A stretch of DNA of 64,000 bases, from NCBI RefSeq assembly GCF_028294535.1, contig NZ_JAQBIE010000001.1:186001-250000 (forward strand), in the 5' to 3' direction. The translations under genes and the position numbers were made by a program. Below, one piece after another: positions 7,249-15,782 of the stretch. The notes beneath the pieces were generated by a model. It saw nothing but the letters and a program-made list of their open reading frames with translations. It ran no database searches and had not been told where the DNA came from. The DNA comes from Paracoccus onchidii (GTDB lineage Bacteria > Pseudomonadota > Alphaproteobacteria > Rhodobacterales > Rhodobacteraceae). The stretch's first letter is position 1. Each line of letters opens with the position of its first letter.

Positions 7249-9464
7249 CGCCAGAACCTCCCCCAGCCTTCGTAAAGTTTGACCGAATGGGTGTCGCGCA
7301 CCTTGTCGTACAGGCGGCCATCCACCTGCACCCGAGAGCCGCCGTCGCGTGACAACGAACGGATGGTCGTGCTTGCGCGGTCGCGTGACGGTGTTCCAGT
7401 TGCCCAGCTGACCGGGATGGACAGGGTGATGCCCTTGTCGAAGGAGCCTTCGCCGAATTCTTCGTCGCTGAGATCGGTCTTGGTCGCAAATGCGCCGACC
7501 TGCCAGCCATTTGCGAATTCACGCGTCAAGGACACGGTCGCGCCCTTGTCACCGGCGAGGTATTTGCCGACGTCCAGTTGCGCGGTGAAGCCTTCGGCGA
7601 ATTCGTAATAGGCCGAAACGAAGCCGGTCGTGACCTCATAATCACGGAAATCGAACAGCACGTCGAAATCGCGTTTGCGGACGCGGTTGATTTCCGCCCC
7701 GAAAGCCAGCGGTGAATTCACCGGCTTCCACAGTGCCTCGGCGGAAACGCCGCCATAGGCGCGTTCCAGAAGGCCCGCCGTCACACGGGTATAGATCTGC
7801 TCGGAGGGGCGGGCATACCAGGCCAGGGTCAGCTCGGGGATCGTGGGGGACGTGTTGCCGGTATACATCCGCGTATCCGAACGCACCCGTGGCACCCCTT
7901 CCGGGGTGGTTTCCAGGCTTGGATCGGCTTCGTATTCCTCGGGCGTATAGTGGTCGCCGCGTTGGCCATTGTTCAACGAGGCCGGGATGCCGGGGCCGCG
8001 CTGCTCCATGTCGCCAAAGGCGCGTTGACGCAGGGTGCCGCTGAAGATCAGTCCGGGCATCAGCTCATAGTTGATACGTGCCTCGGCACCGACCTCGTAG
8101 CGCAGTGGCTCTTCGGGGTCGAAAAGGCCCAGGTCGAGATAGGGGCTGATCCGCCAACGAAAGCGCGGATACATCCCCTCGGAATAGACCAGGTCTGCGG
8201 GGCGCGGTTGGGCATCGCCAAGCGCCGCAGCGGATGCAATCTGGCCTGCCTCGGTATTTTCAAGGCGTTCGACATCGGAACGGCGCAACGTGACCGATGA
8301 TGTCGGCACGCCATCAGCCGACGATGTGATGACCAGCGTCTCGACCGAGGGCGGCAAGGCGCGCGTCATCAGGCGGGCGGTGCGGCCGATGGCTTCGGCC
8401 TGTTGGATATAGCGTTGGTTGCGGATGCGAACCTCGGCACGATTCGAGGACAGGGCCATTGCCTCGAGAACCTGCCCTTCTTCGGCAAGGGCATCGCCCA
8501 GAACCTTCTGGATGGCGGGCTGTGCAGTCGGGTCCTGCGCCCATTGCCCCGACCAGCCTTCCGGGTCCGCCGATGGCGCGGGGCGCGGACGCACCGGCGC
8601 GGGCGCCTTTTCCAACCCTGACGGATAAGGGGCCTGACGGGGGTTCAGCGCAAATGAGAACTGCGCCCCGACGGTGTTGCCACCGATCGTGTAAAGGCCG
8701 ACTTCGTAATTTTCACCGAATTTGTAATAGGCGGCCAGGTTGAAATTGCTGTCGGGCGCTTTGCCACCTTCCTGGAAGGTGCGGATGTGATTGCCGTTGT
8801 CATAGCGGGCGACATATTCGTCATTCGAATATTCGGCAACAAGGCTCAGGCTTTCGGTTGTCTGCCAGCTGATCGAGCCAAAGGGCTTGGGGCTGCCGCT
8901 GAACCAGTTTTCGACGGTGGGTTTGCCGCCGGTATCGGTCGAATCGATGGTGCGGGGCTTGCCCGCCAGCGTGCCCCATCCGAGACCGGCCGAGGCGCGA
9001 ATGCGCGGCGTCAGGTTCTTGGTCGCAACGATATATTCGCCCGAATAGACGCCGGTTCCCAGAAAGTCCTGCAACCCGACGGCTACCGCCGGGCGCCAGC
9101 CTTCAGGATCTTCGTCAAGGAACTTGAAACGCAGATCGAACGAGCGATCGTAGATATGATCCGGGCTGTTGTAATCCGGGATGCCCTCGACCCGCGAATA
9201 ACGCAGCACGGTTGTCAGGCGCGGCATTGCCTGAAACACCACATTGGTGCGTCGACCGTAATCCGAATAGGACACGCTGGCACCCAGGGTGCCGTCGGGG
9301 AACATTTCGGCGGTCGGTGTGTCGATGCCGCCGGGCAGGCCATAGGTCGACACGTTCTGTCCCAGCACCGGTTCGGCGATTGCCGTCGACGAGACGGACC
9401 CCAACAGAACGGCAGCAGGAAGGGTTGTCGCCATCAGGCGCCTGAGTAACAGAGAGCGTCGCAT
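7245..9464 (-). CDS. yjbH: YjbH-family outer-membrane exopolysaccharide protein
   Basis: The 739-residue protein has a signal peptide (LLRRLMATTLPAAVLLGSVSS, cut after STAIAEP) and the family opening YGLPGGIDTPTAEMFPDGTL. It contains many alternating hydrophobic beta strands, as expected for an outer-membrane beta-barrel, and an Ala/Pro-rich linker near residue 290 (PAPVRPRPAPSADPEG). YjbH proteins accompany polysaccharide export; the exact reaction is unknown. GAGGG stands 8 nt before the ATG. It is the first gene of a two-gene operon with yjbF and has its own upstream region of 113 bp. Confidence 0.85.
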   Translation of the reverse strand: MRRSLLLRRLMATTLPAAVLLGSVSSTAIAEPVLGQNVSTYGLPGGIDTPTAEMFPDGTLGASVSYSDYGRRTNVVFQAMPRLTTVLRYSRVEGIPDYNSPDHIYDRSFDLRFKFLDEDPEGWRPAVAVGLQDFLGTGVYSGEYIVATKNLTPRIRASAGLGWGTLAGKPRTIDSTDTGGKPTVENWFSGSPKPFGSISWQTTESLSLVAEYSNDEYVARYDNGNHIRTFQEGGKAPDSNFNLAAYYKFGENYEVGLYTIGGNTVGAQFSFALNPRQAPYPSGLEKAPAPVRPRPAPSADPEGWSGQWAQDPTAQPAIQKVLGDALAEEGQVLEAMALSSNRAEVRIRNQRYIQQAEAIGRTARLMTRALPPSVETLVITSSADGVPTSSVTLRRSDVERLENTEAGQIASAAALGDAQPRPADLVYSEGMYPRFRWRISPYLDLGLFDPEEPLRYEVGAEARINYELMPGLIFSGTLRQRAFGDMEQRGPGIPASLNNGQRGDHYTPEEYEADPSLETTPEGVPRVRSDTRMYTGNTSPTIPELTLAWYARPSEQIYTRVTAGLLERAYGGVSAEALWKPVNSPLAFGAEINRVRKRDFDVLFDFRDYEVTTGFVSAYYEFAEGFTAQLDVGKYLAGDKGATVSLTREFANGWQVGAFATKTDLSDEEFGEGSFDKGITLSIPVSWATGTPSRDRASTTIRSLSRDGGSRVQVDGRLYDKVRDTHSVKLYEGWGRFWR

Positions 9465-9577
9465 CGGGATTTCCCTCGTTCAGCGTTTTAACGGGATCAT
9501 AACCGGCTAGGCCGCGAATTGCAGCCCGCCAGCATCACGTGACCGGCGGGGTGCGTCATCTAAGCCGCAGGGGATCC

Positions 9578-10420
9578 CTATTCGTCTTCCGTGGTCGCTT
9601 CGACGTCGGCAGGCACGGCTGGGGTGACGGCGGGCGGGGTCGAGGGCAGCGCAATCGCCGGGGCCGGAACCGCAGGCGTGGCCGGGGCAGCGGGCGTGGT
9701 TGCCGTTTCGGCTGCGGGTTGCGGCGTGGTCGGAGCCTCGGTTTCGGTGCTGCTGTCGGTCGATGACGCCTCGGCTGCGGTCTCGGTCTCGGTCACGGCA
9801 GCTGCTGCGGCGGGGGCTGTTGCGGGGCGTGTCGGGGCTGGTTTCGGCGCGGCTGCCGGCTGCGATCGGCGCGGCGCAGCCGGGGCCGGTGCCTTGGTGG
9901 CGGCGACAGCGTTGGCGACCTCGGCCGAGGCCGGGCTTGCACAGCCACTATTGCTGCGTCCTGAAACGGTCAGGGTTGCAGTAAAGGGGAATTTCTCGTC
10001 AGACATGGTGTCCTGACAGGCCGCGCCGCGAATGTTCAGCACGAAGGGGCGACCGCTCAAAACCCCGACATATTCCACGCCTTTGTCAAATGTCAGCCGG
10101 TTAACGCGGATGGCACGGCCTTTTTGATTGCCCGGCGTCTTGTAGATGGCCGTTCCGCCAGCGACATCGACGGCCCAGAATGGCTCGTTGCCGCGGGCGC
10201 TGAAGGCGCCTGTGCTGTTGGTCGTGCCTTCGGCGGTGGCCACGGCCTTGCCCGGAGCCTCGCCGGTTTCGATGGGCTGTTCCAGCGGAGAAACGCTTGG
10301 CGGGCCTTTATGGCCTTCGACCTGTGCGTCCTGCTGCGAGCCGAGGCCGGGGATGCCGGTGCCCTCGCAAGCGGCAAGTGGCAGGGTCAAAAGAGCGATG
10401 AGTGCGAGACGCGGAGACAT
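9578..10420 (-). CDS. Lipoprotein of the COG3650 type with low-complexity Ala/Pro/Thr/Glu tail
   Basis: A 280-residue lipoprotein with lipobox LAAC (Cys 18). The folded part (about residues 70-165) contains ARGNEPFWAVDV, a VGVLSGRPFVLNIRG strand, a Cys in AACQDTMSDEKFPFTATL and GRSNSGCA. This GNEPFW...CxDxMS...GC pattern is typical of uncharacterised COG3650-like envelope proteins, and the two Cys may form a disulfide. From about residue 170 the chain is a roughly 110-residue Ala/Pro/Thr/Glu-rich linker ending DVEATTEDE, probably disordered in the periplasm. It stands alone between yjbH and sdaA. Function unknown. Confidence 0.7.
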   Translation of the reverse strand: MSPRLALIALLTLPLAACEGTGIPGLGSQQDAQVEGHKGPPSVSPLEQPIETGEAPGKAVATAEGTTNSTGAFSARGNEPFWAVDVAGGTAIYKTPGNQKGRAIRVNRLTFDKGVEYVGVLSGRPFVLNIRGAACQDTMSDEKFPFTATLTVSGRSNSGCASPASAEVANAVAATKAPAPAAPRRSQPAAAPKPAPTRPATAPAAAAAVTETETAAEASSTDSSTETEAPTTPQPAAETATTPAAPATPAVPAPAIALPSTPPAVTPAVPADVEATTEDE

Positions 10421-10528
10421 CGGACGGCCTTCTTGTTATGGATCACTGTCGCACACAGCGTTAGCAACGGGCGCGCCTCGGGGCAAGCATCGTCGAAACG
10501 GGGCGGCGACAGATCGCCGCAGGTCCGA

Positions 10529-11911
10529 TCAGCAATTCGGGATGTTCACCGCCAGTCCGCCCAATGAGGTTTCCTTGTATTTCTCGCTCATGTCGCGGCC
10601 GGTCTGACGCATGGTCTCGATCGCGGCATCCAGCGGAACAAGGTGCTGGCCGTCGCCGCGCATGGCCAGGCTGGCCGCGCTGACTGCCTTGATGGCGCCC
10701 AATCCGTTGCGTTCGATACAGGGAACCTGAACCAGTCCCTTCACGGGGTCGCAGGTCATGCCCAAGTGGTGTTCAAGCGCGATTTCCGCAGCGTTTTCGA
10801 TTTGTTGCGGCGACCCGCCCAAGACCGCGGCAAGGCCCGCCGCCGCCATGGCACTGGCGCTGCCGACCTCGGCCTGACATCCGCATTCGGCGCCCGAAAT
10901 GCTGGCGTTATGCTTGATCAGCCCGCCGATCGCCGCAGCCGTCAACAGGAAATCGGGCAATTCACGCTCCGTGGCACCGGGCACGTGATCCAGCCAATAC
11001 CGGATCACTGCGGGCACGACCCCCGCAGCCCCGTTTGTCGGAGCGGTAACCACCTGACCTCCGGCGGCGTTTTCCTCGTTTACGGCCATGGCATAAACCG
11101 ACATCCAGTCATTGATCACATGCGGAGCGGTCAGGTTCATGCCGCGCTCGGCCAAGAGCTTCTCGTGAATGCCGGCGGCGCGGCGTTTGACATTCAGGCC
11201 GCCGGGCAACACGCCGGAGGTCGCCAACCCCCGGTTCATGCAATCACGCATGACCCGCCAGATTTCCGACAACCCGTCACGCAGCGCCAGATCAGAGATG
11301 AAGGCCAGTTCATTAGCGCGCTTCATCTGGGCAATGGACTGGCCCGAACGTGCTGACATTTCCAGCATTTCGGCGGCGCTGGCGAATGGAAACGGCAATT
11401 GGGCGGCATCGTCGCTGCGATCTTCGTCGCCTTGGCGGGCCAATTCCTCATCGGTCAGGACAAAGCCACCCCCGACCGAATAGTAAATCCGGTGAAAGAT
11501 GACATCGCCTTGGGCATCGGTTGCCGACAGGGTCATGCCGTTCGCGTGCCCCGGCAGGGGTTTGTCGAAATCGAAGCGCAAATCCCGGTCGGGGTCAAAG
11601 TGCAGATCGCCCAGACCTTCCGGGCAGAGCATCTTGTTCTGGCGATTTTCGGCCAGCGCACGTTCTGCGGCATCGGCATCGATCGTGGCCGGCACGAACC
11701 CGGCAAGGCCAAGGATGGTGGCGCGATCGGTGGCATGTCCCTTGCCGGTAAAGGCCAGGCTGCCATGCAGGCTTGCGCAAAGGCCGGTGGCGCGAAACGG
11801 CTGCTGGCGCAGTTCTTCCAGGAAACGCGCACCGGCGACCATCGGCCCCATCGTATGCGACGATGATGGCCCAACCCCGACTTTGAACAGATCGAAGACC
11901 GAAAGGAACAT
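10529..11911 (-). CDS. sdaA: L-serine dehydratase (iron-sulfur, single chain)
   Basis: This 460-residue enzyme deaminates L-serine to pyruvate and ammonia using a [4Fe-4S] cluster. The N-terminal beta domain opens MFLSVFDLFKVGVGPSSSHTMGPM. The C-terminal alpha domain contains ISGAECGCQAEVGSASAMA, MTCDPVKGLVQVPCIERN and the C-terminal Cys of VNIPNC, the usual cluster and active-site residues. The ATG at 11911 was chosen because it follows AAGGGG at good spacing; an upstream TTG at 11926 would add five residues. It is monocistronic and divergent from dusB across 226 bp. Confidence 0.95.
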   Translation of the reverse strand: MFLSVFDLFKVGVGPSSSHTMGPMVAGARFLEELRQQPFRATGLCASLHGSLAFTGKGHATDRATILGLAGFVPATIDADAAERALAENRQNKMLCPEGLGDLHFDPDRDLRFDFDKPLPGHANGMTLSATDAQGDVIFHRIYYSVGGGFVLTDEELARQGDEDRSDDAAQLPFPFASAAEMLEMSARSGQSIAQMKRANELAFISDLALRDGLSEIWRVMRDCMNRGLATSGVLPGGLNVKRRAAGIHEKLLAERGMNLTAPHVINDWMSVYAMAVNEENAAGGQVVTAPTNGAAGVVPAVIRYWLDHVPGATERELPDFLLTAAAIGGLIKHNASISGAECGCQAEVGSASAMAAAGLAAVLGGSPQQIENAAEIALEHHLGMTCDPVKGLVQVPCIERNGLGAIKAVSAASLAMRGDGQHLVPLDAAIETMRQTGRDMSEKYKETSLGGLAVNIPNC

Positions 11912-12137
11912 GCTGACCCCTTGCAAATGTCCGGGTATCTAATCAGTTCACTCCGGTGGTTGCCATCATGAATGCGACGCTTGGGATGGGTGACCACGAC
12001 ATCGCCTGCAAGTTGTTTGCCCGTTTTCCGGGCGATGTGCTTATTATTTGTGCAGCGCAGTCTGCCTGCAAGAAAGGCAGCCAAATGGGGAACTGCCGCA
12101 GCTTGCGGCTGGCACCGCAAGAGGTGAGGAACAGGTT

Positions 12138-13139
12138 ATGCAAACCCATGAACCAATCATCATCGGCAATACGCGTCTTGGAGCTCCGGTCTTTCTGGCG
12201 CCGATGGCGGGCATCACCGATCTGCCGTTCCGGCGGGCGGTTGCGCGCCACGGTGCCGGCCTGATGGTCAGCGAAATGGTTGCATCAAGCGAGATGGTGA
12301 CGCCAAGGCCATCGACCAAGGCTGCGATACGGGCCAAGGCGCTGACCGAGGGCGATCTGCCCGTCAGCGTCCAGATCGCCGGGCGCGAAGCCGCCGCGAT
12401 GGCCGAGACCGCCCGGATCGTCGAGGGCATGGGCGCAAGGATCATCGACATAAATATGGGATGTCCGGCCAAGAAGGTGACCGGAGGGCTGTCAGGTGCA
12501 GCGCTGATGCGCGATCTGGATCACGCCCTGTCATTGATTGATGCAGTGGTCGGCGCGGTTCAGGTCCCGGTCACGCTGAAAATGCGGTTGGGCTGGGATG
12601 ATGCCAGCCGCAATGCCGCCGAACTGGCGCGTCGCGCCACCGATGCCGGGGTCAGGATGCTGACCGTTCATGGCCGGACCCGGGCGCAGTTTTACAAGGG
12701 CAATGCCGATTGGGACGCCATTCGCCTCGTGTCCGGGGTGTCTGGTCGCCCGCCGCTGGTGGCCAATGGTGATGTTGTCGATGCGCGCTCTGCCCGCGAT
12801 GCCATGGCGGCATCCGGTGCCGAGGCGGTCATGGTTGGTCGGGGGGCGCAGGGGGCGCCCTGGCGGCTGGCGCAGATTGCGCATGAGCTGTGGGGGACGC
12901 CCGCACCCGTCGTTCCGAGAGGTGAGGATCTGGCGGATGCCGTCGAGGAACATTACGAGGATATTCTGGCCTTCTATGGCGTGGAACTGGGACTGCGCGT
13001 CGCACGCAAGCATCTTGGCTGGTATGCCGATGCGAATGACGCGCCGTTGCGGGCACAAATGCTGCGCGCCGACAGTGTTGCCGCGACTGTGTCGCTGATC
13101 CGTCAGGCCTTTGCCCACAGCGGCGAGGTCGCGGCATGA
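12138..13139 (+). CDS. dusB: tRNA dihydrouridine synthase DusB (NifR3)
   Basis: The 333-residue FMN-dependent TIM-barrel enzyme reduces uridines in the tRNA D-loop. Motifs: LAPMAGITDLPFRR, INMGCPAKKV with the catalytic Cys, LKMRLGWD and VHGRTRAQFYKG. ATG 12138 follows GAGGAACAGGTT and matches the family N-terminus; 30 upstream in-frame residues are not conserved. Its last 4 nt overlap ntrB (ATGA). In Rhodobacter capsulatus this gene was named nifR3 because it precedes ntrBC, the arrangement seen here. A weak TATTAT lies upstream, but I cannot define the promoter. Confidence 0.93.
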   Translation: MQTHEPIIIGNTRLGAPVFLAPMAGITDLPFRRAVARHGAGLMVSEMVASSEMVTPRPSTKAAIRAKALTEGDLPVSVQIAGREAAAMAETARIVEGMGARIIDINMGCPAKKVTGGLSGAALMRDLDHALSLIDAVVGAVQVPVTLKMRLGWDDASRNAAELARRATDAGVRMLTVHGRTRAQFYKGNADWDAIRLVSGVSGRPPLVANGDVVDARSARDAMAASGAEAVMVGRGAQGAPWRLAQIAHELWGTPAPVVPRGEDLADAVEEHYEDILAFYGVELGLRVARKHLGWYADANDAPLRAQMLRADSVAATVSLIRQAFAHSGEVAA

Positions 13140-14254
13140 CCTGCATCAAGGCCGAAGAACTGGGCTTGCCGTTGCCGGGCGCGGCCTGGAACAGCCTGCC
13201 TTTGCCAGCCTTGATGCTGGATGCCACCGGTCATGTGGTTGCCATGAACGATGCGGCCGAGGTCTGGTTGAACCTGTCGCGCAATTCGACGCTGGGCAAA
13301 AGCCTGGACGGTGATTCACTTGCCAAGCGGCTGCGCGTGCGCCCCTCGTTGCATCCCCTTGTGGCGCGGGTGTTGAACACTGACGAACCGCTGTATCAGG
13401 CCAATGTGCAATTCGAGATCGGCGATCGGGCAGGGGGGCACGAGGCCCGTCGCGCCGCCGTCCATGCCGGACCTGCGATTGATATGGATGGGGTGGTGTC
13501 GCTGTTGATGGTGCCCTCTGCCGATGATGGCCTGCGTTCGCAGAGCAGGGCGGTCCGTTCGGCGGCGCGCAGCGCGATTGGCATGGCGGAAATGCTGGCC
13601 CATGAAATCAAGAACCCTCTGGCGGGTATCCGGGGGGCGGCACAGTTGATGGCAATGAATGCCACGCCCGAAGATCGCGAGATGGCCGAAATGATCGTCA
13701 GCGAATCGCGTCGTATCGTTGCCTTGCTGGAACAGGTCGAACGGTTTGGTGATACATCGGCACCCCAGCTTGGGCCGGTGAATATCCATGACATCCTTGA
13801 AAAAGTGCGGCGTTCGGCCAGCGTCGGCTTTGCCCGAAATGTCGCCATTGTTCCCGACTACGACCCCTCACTTCCCCCGGCATTGGCGGATTCGGACCAG
13901 TTGACGCAGGTCTGTCTCAATCTGGTCAAGAATGCCGCCGAAGTCTTGGCGGATACGGATGGGGCGACGATCCGGTTGCACAGCTTTTATGATCATACGC
14001 TTCGGCTGCCCCCTGATGACATCGACCCGGCGGGGCGTTCCTTGCCCTTGCAGATCGTTGTTGAAGACAATGGGCCGGGGCTTCCGCCTGCGATTGCCGA
14101 TCAGATCTTCGAGCCATTCGTTTCGGGCCGGGAAAACGGCACCGGGCTTGGGCTGGCGCTGGTCAGCAAGATCATCACCGATCACGGCGCGCTGATCCGC
14201 GTGGACAGCAGGCCCGGGCGCACCATCTTTCGTATTTCACTTCCAAAGGCATAA
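13136..14254 (+). CDS. ntrB: Nitrogen sensor histidine kinase NtrB
   Basis: A 372-residue soluble kinase: an N-terminal PAS domain (LPALMLDATGHVVAMNDAAE, about residues 20-130), a HisKA domain with phospho-accepting His 156 in LAHEIKNPLAGIRGAAQLM, and a HATPase domain with LVKNAAEVL (N box), VEDNGPGLP (G1) and GTGLGLALV (G2). NtrB (GlnL) phosphorylates NtrC when the PII protein signals low nitrogen. It is translationally coupled to dusB by a 4-nt overlap and lies 12 bp before ntrC. Confidence 0.95.
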   Translation: MTCIKAEELGLPLPGAAWNSLPLPALMLDATGHVVAMNDAAEVWLNLSRNSTLGKSLDGDSLAKRLRVRPSLHPLVARVLNTDEPLYQANVQFEIGDRAGGHEARRAAVHAGPAIDMDGVVSLLMVPSADDGLRSQSRAVRSAARSAIGMAEMLAHEIKNPLAGIRGAAQLMAMNATPEDREMAEMIVSESRRIVALLEQVERFGDTSAPQLGPVNIHDILEKVRRSASVGFARNVAIVPDYDPSLPPALADSDQLTQVCLNLVKNAAEVLADTDGATIRLHSFYDHTLRLPPDDIDPAGRSLPLQIVVEDNGPGLPPAIADQIFEPFVSGRENGTGLGLALVSKIITDHGALIRVDSRPGRTIFRISLPKA

Positions 14255-14266
14255 GGATCAAGGCAC

Positions 14267-15709
14267 ATGGACGGAACAGTTCTGATCGCCGATGACGACC
14301 GCACGATCCGCACCGTGCTGACGCAGGCATTGACCCGTGCGGGATGTCGCGTCCATGCCACGGGCAGTCTGGCCCAGTTGGAGAAATGGGTTGAAGAGGG
14401 GCGCGGCGATCTGGTCATTACCGATGTGATGATGCCCGACGGCAATGGCATCGACCAGATTCCGGCGATTCACCAGGCGCGGCCCGATCTGCCGGTGATC
14501 GTAATCTCGGCCCAGAATACCATCGTCACGGCCATTCGCGCGACCGAGGCTGATGCGTTCGAATACCTGCCCAAGCCGTTTGATCTGCCGGACCTCATGG
14601 CCAAGGCCAATCAGGCCTTGTCACGCCGGCCGCGCAAAAGCGATCAGGTTTCCGAGGTACCCGTGCCCAGTGCCGAAGGCGCGGACCCGGCGATGCCACT
14701 GATCGGTCATGCTCCGGCAATGCAGGCGCTGTTTCGAATGGTGGCGCGGGTTCTGAATGCGGATCTGCCGGTCCTGATCGCAGGTGAGGCGGGGGTGGGA
14801 AAATCCACCATCGCCCGTTCCTTTCATGAATTGTCCGACCGGCGTGACCGCGGGCTGGTTTTTCTGACCTCGGCTGATGCGGGTGAGAAATCGGTCATGC
14901 AGGCCACCGAAAAGGCCCGTGGCGGAACCATTGTGATCGAAAATCCCGCAGGGTTCGATACAGCGGCGCAGGCGCGCCTGATCGGTCTGATCGAAGCCAT
15001 GGAAACAGGGGCCGACCGCGCCGAGGCGCCGCGCTTTGTGGCGACGACCGGACCCGATCCGCAGGCGGATGTGGCGTCGGGGCGGTTACGCTCGGATCTG
15101 TATTATCGGCTGGCCGGCATCACGATGGTGGTGCCTCCGCTGCGCGCGCGGGTCGATGACATCCTGCCCCTGGCATCGCATCTGTTGGCCCGTGCGTCGG
15201 CGCAGGGTCTGCCCGAGCGCAGCCTGTCGGACGAGGCGGCGGCATTGCTGCGCGCCCATCCGTTCCCCGGAAATGTGCGAGAGCTGGAAAACATGATGCG
15301 CCGGTTGGCCCTGACCGCAAGCGCGGCCGCCATTTCGGCCAGTGAGATGCGTGATGCGCTAAGCCAGCAGGGTGGCGGACGTGTGGCGGCGGTGACCTCA
15401 TCCGCGATGGGCCTTGATGGCGTGTCCCCCGTTGCGGGGCATATGCCGGCAGATGATGGCCCCTTGGCGGATTCCGTCGAAGCGCATTTGCAGCGGTATT
15501 TCGATCTGCATGGCGATGCCCTGCCGCCTCCGGGACTGTATGACCGCATTCTGCGCGAGGTCGAGCGCCCGTTGCTGCAGGTCGCGTTGGATGCGACCGG
15601 CGGAAATCAGCTGCGATGCGCCGATTTGCTGGGAATTAATCGCAATACTTTGCGCAAAAAGCTGACAGAGTTGAATATCGAGGTGACACGGCGCCGCAAA
15701 CTGATGTAA
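14267..15709 (+). CDS. ntrC: Nitrogen response regulator NtrC lacking GAFTGA
   Basis: The 480-residue regulator has a receiver domain (ADDDRTIRTVL; phospho-acceptor Asp 53 in LVITDVMMPDG; Lys in LPKPFD), an AAA+ core (Walker A GEAGVGKST, Walker B GGTIVIE, then LRSDLYYRLAGITMVVPPLR) and a Fis-type helix-turn-helix (CADLLGINRNTLRKKL). Between Walker A and Walker B the chain is shorter than in enteric NtrC, and the sigma54-contacting GAFTGA motif is absent. R. capsulatus NtrC has the same deletion and works with sigma70, so the same is inferred here. It is co-transcribed with dusB-ntrB and 64 bp upstream of ntrY. Confidence 0.94.
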   Translation: MDGTVLIADDDRTIRTVLTQALTRAGCRVHATGSLAQLEKWVEEGRGDLVITDVMMPDGNGIDQIPAIHQARPDLPVIVISAQNTIVTAIRATEADAFEYLPKPFDLPDLMAKANQALSRRPRKSDQVSEVPVPSAEGADPAMPLIGHAPAMQALFRMVARVLNADLPVLIAGEAGVGKSTIARSFHELSDRRDRGLVFLTSADAGEKSVMQATEKARGGTIVIENPAGFDTAAQARLIGLIEAMETGADRAEAPRFVATTGPDPQADVASGRLRSDLYYRLAGITMVVPPLRARVDDILPLASHLLARASAQGLPERSLSDEAAALLRAHPFPGNVRELENMMRRLALTASAAAISASEMRDALSQQGGGRVAAVTSSAMGLDGVSPVAGHMPADDGPLADSVEAHLQRYFDLHGDALPPPGLYDRILREVERPLLQVALDATGGNQLRCADLLGINRNTLRKKLTELNIEVTRRRKLM

Positions 15710-15782
15710 AACCGCCACAGAAGGCAGTGTCAGAGTCACGACACTGCAACAGACAAGCCGCGTCAGACGGCGAGTGGGGGAA

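Noticed and set aside
9520..9577. CCCGCC/GGCGGG inverted repeat after the lipoprotein gene
   Set aside because: The stem is short with a long loop and no T-run, so I could not support a terminator.
9591..10016. Val/Ala/Gly-rich plus-strand frame
   Set aside because: It is the complement of the Ala/Pro/Thr/Glu-rich tail of the minus-strand lipoprotein; low complexity alone explains its openness.
12001..12137. dusB promoter with TATTAT as -10
   Set aside because: No -35 hexamer occurs at acceptable spacing; the site is too weak to list.
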